Source: Setophaga petechia
Taxonomy: Eukaryota > Chordata > Aves > Passeriformes > Parulidae
DNA length: 64,000 nucleotides
Assembly: GCA_024362935.1 (NCBI GenBank)
Contig: JANCRA010000011.1
Coordinates: 1-64,000, forward strand
Reading direction: 5' to 3'
Shown here: positions 1 through 12,400 of the stretch, piece after piece
How positions within the stretch are numbered: position 1 is the first letter of the stretch
Layout: each line of letters starts with the position of its first letter
Made by a program: the position numbers and the translations under genes
Notes under the pieces: generated by a model
The model's database searches: none
What the model saw: only the letters and a program-made list of their open reading frames with translations
What the model was told of the DNA's origin: nothing

Positions 1-2499
1 TACAGCTGGGTGACTGCAAAATTCTAGGTTAACCAGACCCACTCATCCCAACCAGTACTAATTCTGTGGTCTTAATTTGTAGGCTTTCATGGGTTTTATT
101 TTCCAAAACCTGACATTTCTGCCTGTGCTATCTCAAGTAGCTGACTCCTTTCAAGTGAATGACATGGACAAAGCTTTACCGCTCTATACCATGGTTAAAT
201 CATAGCTGCAATTTTGTCTCTTTCATTACTGACTTTCAGGGAATGAGCAAACCCAGAAGCAGAATCATCTTTCTTTTAATTTGTGAGATTCTTGATAGTG
301 TTGGAGGCGGTAAAGAAATCCAGAGACATGGGTGGTCATAATGGAGCTAAAGGACTTATTCTAGTGATACCATACATATGTTGTCAATCTACTTGTGTCC
401 TCTCTCTTTTTAACCTCCTCATGCAGTCATACATAAAGAAGTTACGTTGGAGAAGTCAAGAGGATTTTTGCAGATCTTCACCTATTTCAGCTAACAACAC
501 ATGCTTCATCCTGGCTCTTGCCATGTAACAGCAAATCTGCTCAGTCTATAGCCAAGATAGACATCCTGACTCATTTGTAAAGGAAATGTCATTTCTTCTA
601 AGCTCTTTCTCCAGCAAAAGTCTGGACCAGATGGTTTTTGAGGTCCATTCAAACCTGGGTTATTCTGTGTTTCTGTACCATTAAACTTCACCTACAGAGT
701 CTAATTTCCCAAGTTTTGCTGTTAGTTTTCACGCTCAATTTGTAGAGAACTCAGTGTCCTCACAGAGAATGCTCAGTGTAGGCCACTTCACCTTTTACTT
801 CGGAAGGTTTCCTTCTTTGTGTAGCATCCACTCTCTATTGACTGACAATAATCTTTCTGGACTCAAGAAATAGTCATCAGGCCTTTTTTGACATGGTGTT
901 TCAGCTAGAAATGTCCTGGCAATTAAACACTACTTTGCAGAAAGTTGTAGTTTCAGCTTGTCTGTGGAGCTGTGCCTTCATGCAGGGCATCACCTCAGAG
1001 CTTACACAGGACTGATGCTCACTCTACTCTTGGCGTCCTTGGCGTCACTGAGGTTTTGATGCTCCATCCCTCCTTGTGCATCATGCACTGAGGAAGTCCA
1101 TGCTCTGTCACAGGACATAAGGAGGCTGTTGTAATCCTCTAGTGGATTCCACCACAAAAAGTTCTGATATTTATTTTGTATTTTTGATATTCTAAGTTCT
1201 GACATTTATTTGGTATTCTATGATGCTGAACAATGTGTGAAACAGTGACTAGATGTAATTTCTGCCTCTGAAGTCTTAGAAGCTATTGTTTTCCAAAAGT
1301 GTCTTCTCAGCCACTACGAAAAAATCACAATTATTCAAATAACCTCATTCACTTTTAGGATAATTCACCTGGCCGACATATTTAAACTTCACATCTGAGC
1401 TAGTCAGACTATCTTTAGATCCAGTGGAGTGCACCTGGCAACTAGTTCATGTCATCTAAAATAGACATCTAAAATAGTATTCCTAAGATCCCCTTCTTTT
1501 ACACTAAATGAAAGACATTCACCTGTGGACAAGTCAGGGGTCCATCCCTCAATATAAGGTGCTAAGGCAAAATAAAAGCTGTGAAGAGACTTTATAAGAG
1601 TTTTGTTGTGAGGATCATAAAAAAAAGCAGAAGATATTAATGGGATAGTTTTATCCTAGCAATAGGTTAAGATAAGAGTATATAAAGAATGTAAACTTGG
1701 ACTGTTAATATATAACAATGATGGGCAGAAAGGGTGAAAAAGAATACAACAAAAGGTTTGGTGACATAACATCATTCAGAATAACCGGCGCACACAAAGA
1801 TAAGGAGGGGGCACCATGCAAGTCTGTGTGAACATCTGGGCATCCAAAAACAGTCAGGTCATTGTCAACAATGGCTAGAGACAGAAATAATGTATAAGAT
1901 TCAATAAACACTAGGATAGACAATTATCCTGACGAGTTATATCAGGTCATAAACAAGCAGCTCATTCTCAACTGGAACACTATGATCAGCTGTGGTTCTA
2001 TCTTAAAGACAGTAGGTAGAGAAGAGAGTTACTGACAGCTGACTACTACTGTTAGAATCATGAGAGAACTAATTTTAAATTATTCTGAAAAAAATGTGTT
2101 TGGCTCTTTGAGTAAGCAAAAAATTAGCATCAAGTCATAAAAAGTGTGTAGTAAGGGACAGTGGTTTTGCTAGTTTGTTCACATTTCATTCTTGCTTCTA
2201 GATAACAAATACAAAATATTCTGACAAAGGAAATGTGTGTAATGGGAAAATAGGGTTTGTGAGGAGACTATCTAATATTCTGTCTCTCTGAGAGAGGATC
2301 TAACACGCAGTAACAAGAGCATAAAATAAGTGTTTCATTTACTTGATATGGAAAAACATCAACTGAAATTGCATAAATTTCTTCATTTGGATGCTCCATT
2401 GCTTAAATATCTCATTTACAAAGTCATGTCTAATATATAACTCAAATTTTTACAGAAAAGACTTCCAATTATTACTGAACCTACCTATAGTCAACAAGT
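1..2499. other. Non-coding unique sequence
   Basis: AT-rich sequence with stops in all frames. Open frames are at most about 80 codons and show no recognisable domain. I see no repeat family, tandem array or RNA gene. It is either intergenic or intronic. Confidence 0.6.
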
Positions 2500-3112
2500 A
2501 AGTTCAGTCCTTTTGTAACAAACTTTTACATATTGAAAGGCTGCTACCATGTCTGTCTCCCAGTCTGTTTTCTCCTAGACTAAACAAACCAAATTCTTTC
2601 AACCCTTCTTCATAGACCATGCTTTCTAAACCTCTAATCACTCTTGTCACTCTGTCCTGGACTCTTGCCAAACCCAGTTTTTCATAAAGCATGGTGCCCA
2701 AATCTGGATAAAATATTCGACCAGTAGTAGATAGACCAGAATAATTACGTTCCAAATATCACATCCTTCTTCTGCATCTTTGACTAAGATTTTCTTTTTG
2801 AAACAACATCACATTTCTGTCTCACATTCAGTCTGAGGTGCTGAAGATATTTTCTGCAGTACCTCATTCTTTCTAGTTACTGTCTTCTTTGTGGTTTTGT
2901 GTTTGACTTCTCCTTTCTGCATGTATCACTTTATACTTTCCCTCCTCGGGTTTAATCTATTAATTGCAGATTTCAATTTTTTTTTTATTTTATTCTATTC
3001 TTCAAAGTGTGCGTAATTTTCCCTCCTAGTTTTGACATTCATCAATTATGCTTTCCAATTCTTAATAAAAGTTACAAAAAATATTGTGCATGGTTCAATT
3101 AGAAGTTTTACA
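2500..3112 (-). mobile_element. Old CR1-type LINE fragment (RT C-terminal part), degenerate
   Basis: Read on the minus strand, this matches the end of the reverse-transcriptase ORF of CR1-type retrotransposons. Around 2560-2660 it encodes a decayed version of the block seen in intact copies as ...VxRxIRGLExMxYEExLKEFGLFSLEKxRL; here the visible pieces are TRVIRGLESMVYEEGLKEFG followed by LFSLGENRL. The + strand also resembles the complement of CR1 consensus text further along, such as the 'actaaacaaaccaaattctt' block and a 'ttaataaaagttacaaaaaatattg' region near 3062-3087. Many substitutions and indels and no usable ORF mark it as an old, dead copy. No 3' terminal octamer repeats are visible near 2500, so the 3' end is eroded or lost. 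The subfamily cannot be assigned by eye; it looks closer to the older CR1 types shared among sauropsids than to the younger avian copy at 52.4 kb. Confidence 0.75.
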
Positions 3113-3594
3113 GAGTGCTATGATGCATTCTCTTTGAGAATTGTTTTCCAAACAGTTGTTCATCTAAAATGAAATTATTTAATTGAGTTCATATATTATT
3201 TTCTTGGGAATGTAATATGAGAGCATAAAAATCTTTATCAATAGAAAGATAAATCATCACTATATTTTTCCAGTGTATTCCAGCCACTTTGACAAAGAAA
3301 GAAAATAGATAGGATTGAGATAATTTTGTCTGGAGAAAACCGTGTTTGTCTTCTATGTTCTTCATATTACTGGCTAATAATTAGATCCAAGGTTTTTTAA
3401 AAAAACAAAAGTACAGTGACCTATGTAATTTTTTGTAGGGTTTTTTCTTTCCATTTTTATTAATTGAGTGGGGGTTTTTCCCATTCCTTGGTCTTGTGAA
3501 TCTCCTCCACATTGTAGGAGTTCCTAAACATAATAATTTACTGGATTGTTTTAACTGGTGAAAATTCCTCTCGTTTGTCAACATATTATCAGGT
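3113..3594. other. Non-coding unique sequence
   Basis: AT-rich stretch between the old CR1 relic and the pentanucleotide array. No coding, RNA or repeat signal is visible. Confidence 0.5.
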
Positions 3595-3837
3595 CCCCTT
3601 CCCTTCCCTTCCCTTCCCTTCCCTTCCCTTCCCTTCCCTTCCCTTCCCTTCCCTTCCCTTCCCTTCCCTTCCCTTCCCTTCCCTTCCCTTCCCTTCCCTT
3701 CCCTTCCCTTCCCTTCCCTTCCCTTCCCTTCCCTTCCCTTCCCTTCCCTTCCCTTCCCTTCCCTCCCCTCCCCTCCCCCTCCCCTCCCCTCCCCTCCCCT
3801 CCCCTCCCCTCCCCTCCCCTCCCCTCCCCTCCCCTTT
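3595..3837. repeat. (CCCTT)n then (CCCCT)n pentanucleotide microsatellite
   Basis: About 33 copies of CCCTT run without interruption to position 3760, then change to about 15 copies of CCCCT ending near 3835. The + strand is pure pyrimidine and the minus strand pure purine (GGGAA, then GGGGA). The minus strand therefore has dozens of consecutive G3-G4 runs separated by 1-2 A, and the duplex is a mirror-symmetric polypurine tract. Long open frames crossing it (Pro/Ser/Leu-Phe or Gly-Arg-Glu repeats) are artefacts of the repeat and not genes. The true copy number may differ, because such arrays are often collapsed or mis-sized in assemblies. Confidence 0.97.
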
Positions 3838-5982
3838 CTTTATTTTTTGACAGCATTAAAGATTTCAAGATTGGTTATGCACTGCTTATGTTTCACAACT
3901 ATTTACTGCTGTGACTTTAATCTTGTCTCTCTTATGAATGGCCAGTCCTGAAATTCATTTTTCTTCATAGAACTATTTCCCAAGGAATTTTCCTAACCAT
4001 AGTTTACCAACATTCTCCCTTTCAAAGTTTATTGTGACTACTTACCTATTCTTCTTCATTCCACTAAAATCAGTGAATCACCTTTTCGTTTCATAAATCT
4101 TCTGCCCCCAAATTTGCCAAAGTCCCTCCCAAGTAAATCTATATATATTGACTGTATCCAATTTATTTTCTTTTTCCTCTGAAATAAAAGCTCTTTTCCC
4201 CAAAACAGTCCAAAATAGAAAGATTTATATGAATAATAGGAATTGACTGCTCTATTTTTTTCTATAGTACAAAAGAAAGAAAAAAATAGTGGTATTGAAA
4301 TTTGTTAAGTTTCAAGGTAAAAACAAACATGTTTTTTTCCCCACAATAAACACATTGCAGAACTCACTCCTGCTACATATTGTCAAAGCAAGGAGTCAAA
4401 TTCACAGAAGCATTAGATTTAAAAAATATTAATCATATAAAATACTGGGCTTCAGGGGAAAATTTAGCCACTGTCAGGTCTTAGAGTAGGCAATTTGAAA
4501 ACACTCTGTTCATTTCTTTCCCTTTCTCCCTCCTTTCTTTCCAGAAGTATCTGGGGTTAGCCACTGTCGAGATAAGAAAAGTGAACTCTTAAGCTGATCC
4601 AGTTCTTCTACTTTCATGGATAACTTTGGCATTTAGCTTGTCTGCAAATTCTTTCTAGTCTAAACACCAGTAAGTAAATTCAAACCATAAATAATAAAAA
4701 CATTGGCAGGCCAAAAAAGAATTTGAGGAACAACTTTCTAACAGCAAAAAAAGCTAACAATAAAACCATCTTCAGACCATAAAAAAGCCCTGAAGTCTGC
4801 CAGGGAATCTGTGGAGCTGATAGATGGTTAAGGTGCAAGAGGGAAACTCAATGAAAATAAAACTTTAGCACATAGAAAACCTCTGAGAATTCCTTATGCT
4901 AAGGTTCCCTCTTGGGGAGCATAAAACAAGTCCAACACTTGCCTCTTTCAATGAAAAGGAGAAGTTAGAAGAACTGTGTCAAACAAGAGCATAAATTAAA
5001 GATGCTTTAGAGCCCATGGCCGAAATTAAGAAGAATAAATCTCTAGAACCATTCACTCAAGAGCTCAGAAAGATCTCAACATGTTGCTGGACTCTGGTCT
5101 GATACTCACTGCTGTGCTCCAGCTCAGCCTCAGCACAGCAGCATGAGAACAGGTAAATGTGGCTTCAGTTTCTAAAAAGAGCTCCAGGGACATTCTTGAC
5201 ACCACGGGTCAGCAAGGCTCATTTCTGTTCCAGAAAAGCTGGTAGCAACAGACATGAGTTAACCTCTGAGTGTAGAGGAGAGGAAACAAAGCATGGGGTT
5301 ACACTGACAGTGGGCAAAGACTACAAGAAGGGACTCAAGCATCTTTGTGCTGGTGCAATTGAGTTTCAATGAATCTAAAGTAAGGTACATTGGGAAAGTA
5401 ATCCTAAAGGTAAATGAAATAGTTGTAATAGAATAACAGATAGCTGTTACTCTTCAAAAGGAGATTCTGGGGATGGTCTGGCTTTTTTTTTGCAAACCTC
5501 AGGCCAGTGCTGTACTACAAACACTAAGTGCTGACAGCATATTAAGGAGCTGTTACACGGGCAGCCTCTGTCTCCGGAAATCCCTAATCCATGATGAGAG
5601 TAACACGATATTCCAGGAAAAATACTGTTCTCTTCTTGCCCTGAGTTTATTTGCTTGGTTTGGGGCTTTTTTTTTTTTTTTTTTAATCTACTACTGGCAA
5701 GTATTGGACACAGGACAACAGTCAAGACGGATGTTTCATCATCTCCAGTACAAACATTCTAATGTTCACATGAATTATTGCTGGATTTGCAAGCTAGCCC
5801 CAAATTTACACTGAAGAAGCAGCCACCAAATTCCCCACATCATATAGTGATGTATTCCCCCCTGGAACCTTTTCTGGTTTTGGTTGAATATTTCTTGAGT
5901 TACCTGAAAATTTATGGCCAGATTTTTAAAACTGCACATAAACAGATTTTTTTAATCAGCTAATGCAGCAGATAAATTCATG
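3838..5982. other. Non-coding unique sequence with a poly-T run
   Basis: Nothing gene-like. It holds an 18-base T run at 5667-5684. Open frames of about 70-113 codons around 5157-5814 show no recognisable motif, and one of them is extended by the T run (encoding poly-Phe). Confidence 0.55.
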
Positions 5983-6028
5983 TTTAGGCACCTAAAACTA
6001 GAGATAAAAACATGTGTAGGTGCCTAAA
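5983..6028. repeat. Inverted repeat TTTAGGCACCTA / TAGGTGCCTAAA
   Basis: Two perfect 12-bp arms (5983-5994 and 6017-6028) are separated by 22 bp. The second arm is followed by 'atacctttaaaatatggccc'. The TTAGGCACCTAA-type core recurs in degenerate, often inverted form elsewhere in the window (20621-20659, 39764-39782, 46267-46434). This suggests relics of an old sauropsid interspersed repeat with foldback structure. The family name is not certain. Confidence 0.5.
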
Positions 6029-8999
6029 TACCTTTAAAATATGGCCCTACACATCTTTGAAGATGATGCCAAGACTTCTGTGGACATCGTTAACATAGGG
6101 CTGAACTTCAAACATGTTCAGCAGGGTTCAGATAATGCACAGAGCCCATCTTGGCACGAGCTCCTCTTAAAGGTTAAGAACTAAAAAAGGAAATTCTCCT
6201 ACAGAGATTATGCAAAGAAACTTTTGGGAAATAGACAGTTTTGGGGCCCTCCTTTATCTTGATGAATACAAGCAATGAAAAACAAGGAAAGACAGATAAG
6301 GAAACAGAGATAAGAAAATAGATAAGAAAAGAATGCAAAAGCTTTTAATATTTACTGCCATTAGAAAGCAATATGCCACTGAGAAAGTGAAAAGATTATG
6401 TTTCAAAAACAGTGCCTTGCACTTTTTGGTTTTTTTCTGACATGATAGAATTACTTGAAGAAATTCTCACTTACATGAAAGGGCATTAACCTACACAGGA
6501 TGGACTCTACAGAAGAAAACTTGGAAGTTTATCCCTTTTTAGGAAAAAATAATATGGCAGATGAGGAAAAAAAGTGTAATTAATACTGTCTTGCAGATCT
6601 GAATTGAAGCAATTGAAGCAATCTTTGACAAAAAAAATTGTCATGACCAAATTCTATCCTTTTTTTTTTCCCAAGATACATACCTTTTTGGAACAGAACT
6701 TCAATACTAAGTCATATTTCAATTAATTTGTTTGCAGTGAATAATAATTCATTTTTAAAGATCCATTGTCTTCCTAGGATCCAGTTTCATTCTGCATTAT
6801 GAAAAGCAATTACATCTCTTACTGAAGTCTGTGGTCTTCTGGCACTAATTTTACTAATTACTCTGACTTAAGTCTTGAGTCTAGATGATTGGTGACCAAA
6901 TGGCTTTTAGGAATCCTTCTGCTCCCTACATCTTGCAGTGAAAGTGCTATGATGAATACCTCCATGCCCTAAAATCTGCACCAAATTTACTTTTTAAAGA
7001 TTTCAGTAATAGCTTTTTACAAATACTGCTATTTTTCTTTTGGACTAAGTCTGGTCTGTGATTGTGCTCTTTCACTTTTGACTTCCAATTTTTGTTGCTA
7101 TTTATAACTGGGAAAAACATATTCTATTGTCCTGACATAGAAACATTCTTCATGTAAACTGTGGAGATGTAAATGAATTCACATGGGGTTTATACAGTAA
7201 AATACATTGAACTCGTATTGTTCCAGATGATGGGCATTTTTCTTACATTAAAAGTCAGCAAATATACTCCTCCAGAGATCACTCTGCTGATGGAGAATAT
7301 GCTGATAAAATGGACTAAAACAACACCAGGAGGAACAAAGGTATCTCTCTGTAAATCAGAATTTGCTAATAAACCTGAAAAACTTGAAAGATTTGTACAA
7401 GTGGAATCAAGAGCAAAAGCAATGTGCAGTGGTAGTTAATGTAGTCAATCATTTCCACAGCTAGACCTCTGTATATATTTGACTGACTAACTGCAATTCT
7501 CCTGCTATGACTTTCTTGATATTGAAACTGGGTTTTATTTTGCATTTTATTAGTCTTAAAGCAGCTACATAGTTGCAGCTAAATAATTATTATCGGTTCC
7601 ATGTTATTATACTGAGGAAAATATATTCTGATAATTGTAATGGACTTTTGATGTTATTTTGCTTATCAGCTGCACCATTTTAGTAGTTTTCCACATCTGT
7701 ATATGTGACACTAGCTATGCTGAAGAAGTGTTAATTAAAGAGAATTTAAAGTAATAAGCATCTCCATAGCATTTGCAGCAACAAAATATGTGAACTATCT
7801 TCATTTCACATTTCTTTACATAGTGATGACCTCAGTTATATATTCAAACAAAATTTTGTTCGTATTATTTTAAATTTCTAATAAAAGACTTAATTCTTTT
7901 GTCTCTTTGTCAATGTTGATTTTATTAACCTCAATTTTCAAACATGCTTGTTAAATAGTCAGCAGTTATCATGAGGTTATGTAAATGAAAAACAAACACA
8001 ATGCTTCCTTATATTCCTGACTGGAAAATAGTACAGTATCTCACCACTGGTAAATGTTTTCCCTGAGTTCCTTACCTGTGTTTTTCCACCAATTTTTTAT
8101 ATAATGTAATTAAAATTAGTGCTGAACTTAAAATATAGTGTTTATTTACTAAGGTTGATTTGCCTCAGGAGAGTATCTAAAGAGATTTGGCACTTTAATA
8201 CTTGGGGGAAATTCATTCTTGGCTTAACTCTTGATAGATACACCCAAAGATGTGTTTTGTCCTTTTATTTTGCAGAAATAGGTTGCACTGATTTATCCCT
8301 CTATTCAGTTTGGAATCATTCAAGACTTAGAAAGAGGCAGGAATATTATGGACTATCACTTTAAATCCCATTCCACTCAAAAATCCTTTGAGTAAAGTAA
8401 GGCAACTAAATTTAAAGTTTAAAATAAGACAATCCTTGCAGTAAAAATCAGCCACTTATCAGTATACTTCCATGCAGCTCATTTGGAATTCAGAATTTGG
8501 AACACAAATTTAGAATATTGAACATGGCATTATTCATTACCTGGCACACAGTCATTCAAGGCAGTTAGCCAAACAAGCTATCTCTCTACTTACAGGTGAA
8601 ACAACATTTTTGAGAATCTTAAAAATTTGAAAACATTCATAAATCAAAATATGAACATTTCTAAGAGGGAAGCTAACATCATGCCAATTTTAAGTATACT
8701 GGATATGGAAACAAGTCAGCAGTTTAAAAGGATTCTCTGACAAGCACTTCCACTTATTCAGACAATATCAATTAGTGTCTGCAGAGCGGACTCACCCACA
8801 GTGATATTTCAATCGGTGTGTTTTCCAGATGCAAAGACACTCTATTAAGAGACTCTATTTTTCCTCTCTTTGTTTTATACTGCTTCAAAAGGAACAATTA
8901 ATAGTGAAGGTTAGGACATGAATGGGAGTATAGAATTGGCGTTTAAACAGAAGTTTGAAAACCTGTCAGGTCTAGAAACTTTTCCAGTGATCATCACCA
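6029..8999. other. Non-coding unique sequence
   Basis: AT-rich with no coding potential beyond chance. A short direct repeat of GAAGCAATT occurs at about 6606-6621. No mobile element is recognised. Confidence 0.55.
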
Positions 9000-9420
9000 C
9001 TTCACAGTGGTTTTTCTCTTACAGCAAGCTATTTTACTCTTTTCTCCATGGATGTACACAGTGAAGTGTGGGACAGGATTGCAATGGTGGGAAGGGGTTG
9101 TGGAAATAGGTCCAGAAGGGGACAGAGTAAGCTGTTCCTGGGGGAAGGGCTGCCTGCCTGTGCCTCAGCCTCTGCACTGCTTCCAGCCCCTGCAACCTTT
9201 TCATCCTGGGAAATGAGCAGCATTTGCCAGGATGGTAGGTGGCATGGCTTGCATGTATCCAGGAGGAGCAGTCCCACCCCACCAAGGTGCTGTATACTCA
9301 GGACCTTCTTCCCTCCCTGTCAGCTTCTCCCAGCACCACAGAGTTTCAGTAAAAGGAAGGGAACTTGGGAATTTGAGGTGAACACTTACTTAGTCACAAG
9401 ACTGATGGTTGAGCAATAGG
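9000..9420. other. GC-richer patch with overlapping chance ORFs
   Basis: This patch is visibly richer in G and C than its surroundings and contains open frames on both strands (up to about 123 codons at 9048-9419 +, and about 82 on the minus strand). Overlapping open frames on both strands are expected where stop codons are depleted by base composition. The translations lack any domain, signal peptide or low-complexity pattern I recognise. It could be an unrecognised old repeat, part of a lncRNA exon, or just a local composition fluctuation. Confidence 0.35.
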
Positions 9421-12400
9421 AATAAAGCCCGAATGGACTTACACATTGAGTTGTGATTTCCACGGTGGTCTCATGCCCACGCAGACAAGGAGATCCAGAA
9501 ATAAACTGACCCTGAGGCATTCTTCTGTTAAGGTGCTGATGCTCACTTGTATCCTCTTACCAGCAGCTTAGTCCTGGGTGAGGGTGAAGAGAGGCCTCTG
9601 GGAAAATTTGGACAATTGCAGTGGTTGAATGAATACAAGAACTGACTAGCTTAGAAAAGTAAGCTGTTATACTGTTAAAGTCTTTATTTCTGCCACTGTA
9701 TCTGTTTTAGATATGCTGAAAATTTCCACTTCACCTATAATGTCATGATTTCAAAGACTTTGAGTATTTTCAGCATTAATATTTATATGATCACAGTGTT
9801 CTGGCATTCATTTTTCATCCTTTGGTATTCCATTAAATAATGAAGGCATGGGATCTTAAAGAGTAACCATCCATCAGGAATACAGAGCAATAGCATAAGG
9901 TTTACATGATCAGCTATGCCCTATGGAGAGCAATTATTAATTATGATAAACCCCCATCAGTGCTTAAAAATATATTGATTGTAATGTCTTTATGAGAAAG
10001 TCAAAAGCAAACCCTGATGAATAAAATGTATCTGCTTTAATATTATCTTTAGTGTATGATACAACAAGACTCAGAAAAGTAGTCCTAAATTCAGGACTAA
10101 ATGAGGAAAAAAACCATTCACAACAAGTCATTTAATCACATCTGCAAATATTATTCTGTTTGCTTGGAACCCCATGGAATTTCAGCTGGATTAGTTCTCC
10201 TTCACTTCCTGTCCTAAACATTTGTTTTGTGTTTCTGTCTCCTCTTAAACAGAAATTGCCTTTCACTTCAATGGATGCCAGCATTTCAGTGATGCAGGAA
10301 GAGTTTCACGTGTGTATCCTATAGAAAGTTAGACAGAAACATAAGGATAGATAAATAGATGTGTGATGTGTTCATCAGGATAAAAAAAAAAGTTAACATG
10401 TCTGTGCAATACTTGTAACCTGAGTTGGACTTATATCAGTAGAAAGGGGTATAGCTGCTGTAATTTCAATAGAGGTAGACTGGTGTAAACCCTTCTGCCC
10501 ATAGAATTCAATATTTATATAGGTCCTTTGACTCAAAAGGCTCCTGAAGTGCCTGGTGTTTTAGTAAAAATCTCTTATCTGTATCATAGCTGGATGAATA
10601 GTACTTAAGGAATACATTACCTTAGAAATTTACAATTTTTCATCAAATATTGTCTTCAACAAGTAATTTTATGAGGTGTTAAAGTAATTCTGAGTAGTTG
10701 AATAGTAGACATACTTGAATAAAGAATTCAATAAACAATGGTAATATTTACCAAATATGTGTTCAACTATTTTATTCCTGTAAAAATGTCAAGAAGTTTC
10801 TATGTTAAGAGATACTGATATAGCTCTAATGCTGACCACCTTTAATATTCTATCAGCATTTCCCTATCCCTGCCCTCCAAAGGAATAAACATCTGAACGA
10901 AGTCTTCTATTCTCATCTCACAGACCAGAGATCCAGGGGTGTGAAATATAGACACAGATCTTTTTTTTCATGTACACAGAGAGTAAGTCCCTTCTAGGAA
11001 ACTCTGTTTGTTTGAAGTCAATAAACGACAGTAAATAGCATCTACATCTACCTCTTATTCACTGGCTCTGTCGAGGTGCTGACAAATAGTGGGTGCTTCA
11101 TATCCTGCTGATTGTTCCCCCCTCAGAGATCCTCTGGTGTTCCTTTGTATACCCAGGGTGCACAGCCTGGCTCTCTTTCTTTCCAATAGCTCATCTCACC
11201 TTTTCTTTTAACCTCCACTGATGTAACCTACCTTTTGTAAAATATCATAGTGATTATCCCTTCAAACAAAAAAATACAAGACTTCTTTTAAAACCCAGCT
11301 CACTCTGAAGGGTTTAAACACTCATCCGAGCGGCATGGGGAGTATAGTGGCTGACTTAGAAAAGGTGGCATTGAATTTTTAGACACTGCTTAAGAAAAAA
11401 TTCTGTACTTAATAGTGAGCAAAATATAGAAATAAATCTCAAATAAGGTCTTGGAAGGGAGTTCTCCCACTTCTGTGCTCTCCCTCTCTTCTTGTCTTCT
11501 CCCCTTCTCTCTCTCCCTTCCTATCCCTCTCACCAGAGAAGTCATGTTTTATTTTATTCATCTGCCACACCCTCAGCAACAGACTAGATCAAATCCAGGT
11601 CTACAGTTGTGTACTAATTTCTGGATCAGCCTTCTTCCCTACTTACTGATACAGGCAGTGCAGAATATCTAAATAAAAATGTCCCTCTGACATAGACATA
11701 GCTCTTCATAGTTCTTTAATGAAGAAGCAGCAAGCCTAGTTGCTAACCTTTTTGGGATCCTACACAATTAAAGGTGCCTTATAAGTTACTATGATTGGTA
11801 CTATGATTGGTACAAAAGCCTTTGCAATATCTTATCCTGGACAGATTCTTACAGCTCAAAAGACAAGGATATATTCAGTGTTTTAAAAATTGTGATCTAC
11901 CATGAACATACCTAATTTAATCTCATTGGGAGTCTTCTGCATACATTTAAATAATGATCAGATCTTCCTTCATCTTTATCTTTTCAGAGTGCTCATGCAG
12001 CCAGAATGATATCAAGGTATTAAAATTCAAGTGTTATTCTTTTAAAAACCAATTTTTCTTTTTCTGTAAGTGTATGGTTTAATTCTATGTAAATTAATTT
12101 TACTTGGGAAAGCATTTTTTAAATTCAAATATCTTTTAAATGCTTCTTTTTACACCCAACCTGCTGGCAAAAAAATTAAAAAGCAAACAAATTAGATGAT
12201 TTTCAGTGAAGAGACAGGATGCCTAAAGAGCACAGTATATAACTGGAAGAGCACAGGAGAATGTTTAAAATAAGTTCAAGAACAGTGATAAGGCTAAAGA
12301 TGATGTTATCTGTTGGACAGAAGAAGCCATTAACATACACCAGAGTGTTTTCAATCACTTAATCAGAAAACCCTTTTCTTGAGCACTGTTTCTTGTCCGC

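Noticed and set aside
3558..3914. Long Pro/Ser/Leu-Phe-rich (plus) and Gly-Arg-Glu-rich (minus) open frames
   Set aside because: They are translations of the CCCTT/CCCCT microsatellite; a pentamer repeat lacking stops keeps all frames open.
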